NCBI GenBank assembly: GCA_011052255.1
Contig: DRJJ01000325.1
Span: 1 to 6,543 of the forward strand
DNA length: 6,543 nt
From: Gammaproteobacteria bacterium
Lineage (GTDB): Bacteria > Pseudomonadota > Gammaproteobacteria > DRJJ01
Direction of reading: 5' to 3'
Made by a program: the position numbers and the translations under genes. The notes beneath the pieces are model-generated. The model searched no databases. It was not told where the DNA came from and saw only the letters and a list, made by a program, of their open reading frames with translations. This document shows positions 6,450 through 6,543 of the stretch, piece by piece. Within the stretch, counting starts at the first letter, position 1. Every line of letters begins with the position of its first letter.

Positions 6450-6472
6450 CCGGGACAGTGCCTATTTCCACG
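6450..6472. repeat. Possible dispersed repeat fragment GGGACAGTGCCTATTTCCAC
   Basis: GGGACAGTGCCTATTTCCAC resembles a sequence I recall from intergenic repeats near REP-associated transposases. On the minus strand AGTGC...GCACT makes a weak 5-bp stem with a 10-nt loop. No transposase gene is visible in the window. Confidence 0.35.
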
Positions 6473-6486
6473 CACTACTCCACTCA

Positions 6487-6543
6487 TTAATCAGCGTTTG
6501 CCTTCAGTAGTGTCTTGAGTAGATACAGGATATCGAGCGCCTC
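6487..6543 (-). CDS. Possible 3' end of an upstream gene (18 codons plus TAA)
   Basis: Read from the right edge on the minus strand, frame GAG GCG CTC gives EALDILYLLKTLLKANAD followed by TAA. The heptad-like leucine spacing looks like a protein helix, and the stop comes just before the repeat cluster, as expected for a gene end. Eighteen open codons are easily reached by chance, and another minus frame is also open to a TGA (ARYPVSTQDTTEGKR), so this is tentative. The product is not recognisable. Confidence 0.35.
   Translation of the reverse strand, partial: EALDILYLLKTLLKANAD

Larger units (their letters stand above)
5976..6486. other. Intergenic region, no credible gene
   Basis: About 510 bp between the receptor start and the possible upstream gene end. 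It contains the leader and a weak candidate promoter (5976-6180), then the repeat cluster (6195-6472). The only long frame across it on the plus strand combines the antisense of the receptor gene with translated repeat sequence and has no recognisable domain. No tRNA, riboswitch or convincing terminator with a U-tract was seen. Confidence 0.6.

Overview
The window reads as one minus-strand chemosensory operon of the Wsp (surface-sensing) type from a gammaproteobacterium. The genus cannot be fixed from this sequence. The evidence is the gene order and the protein architecture, not the general presence of chemotaxis genes. Reading 5'->3' on the minus strand, the order is: a large methyl-accepting receptor (WspA-like, 5975-3750), a short CheW (WspB-like, 3722-3246), a CheR methyltransferase with C-terminal TPRs (WspC-like, 3249-1960), a longer CheW with a cysteine-rich N-terminal extension (WspD-like, 1960-1286), and a CheA histidine kinase (WspE-like, 1289 to beyond base 1). 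Two CheW proteins flanking a CheR-TPR is the known wspABCDE order. In Pseudomonas the next genes are wspF (CheB) and wspR (diguanylate cyclase). Those would lie left of base 1 and are not visible here.

The last four genes are tightly packed, with a 4-nt ATGA overlap, a 1-nt TAATG overlap and another ATGA overlap, so they are probably translationally coupled. Only the receptor is separated from the rest, by a 27-nt gap containing a small hairpin. By analogy with the Wsp pathway, the receptor with its CheW adaptors would control CheA autophosphorylation, CheR would set receptor methylation, and the output would be phosphorylation of a diguanylate cyclase or other partner.

The most unusual point is the kinase. 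Pseudomonas WspE, as I recall it, starts almost directly with its Hpt domain. Here about 320 extra residues come before the canonical Hpt (His369). They hold a second Hpt-like module that aligns without gaps to the real one but has Lys203 at the phospho-acceptor position. A weaker third module has Gly49 there. The receptor is also long (741 residues) with a periplasmic region of nearly 290 residues.

Right of the operon, 5976-6486 is non-coding. It contains the receptor leader, a perfect 10-bp palindrome, and a cluster of GC-rich palindromic repeats of the REP-like kind spread through many gammaproteobacterial genomes. The last 57 bases may be the 3' end of another minus-strand gene.
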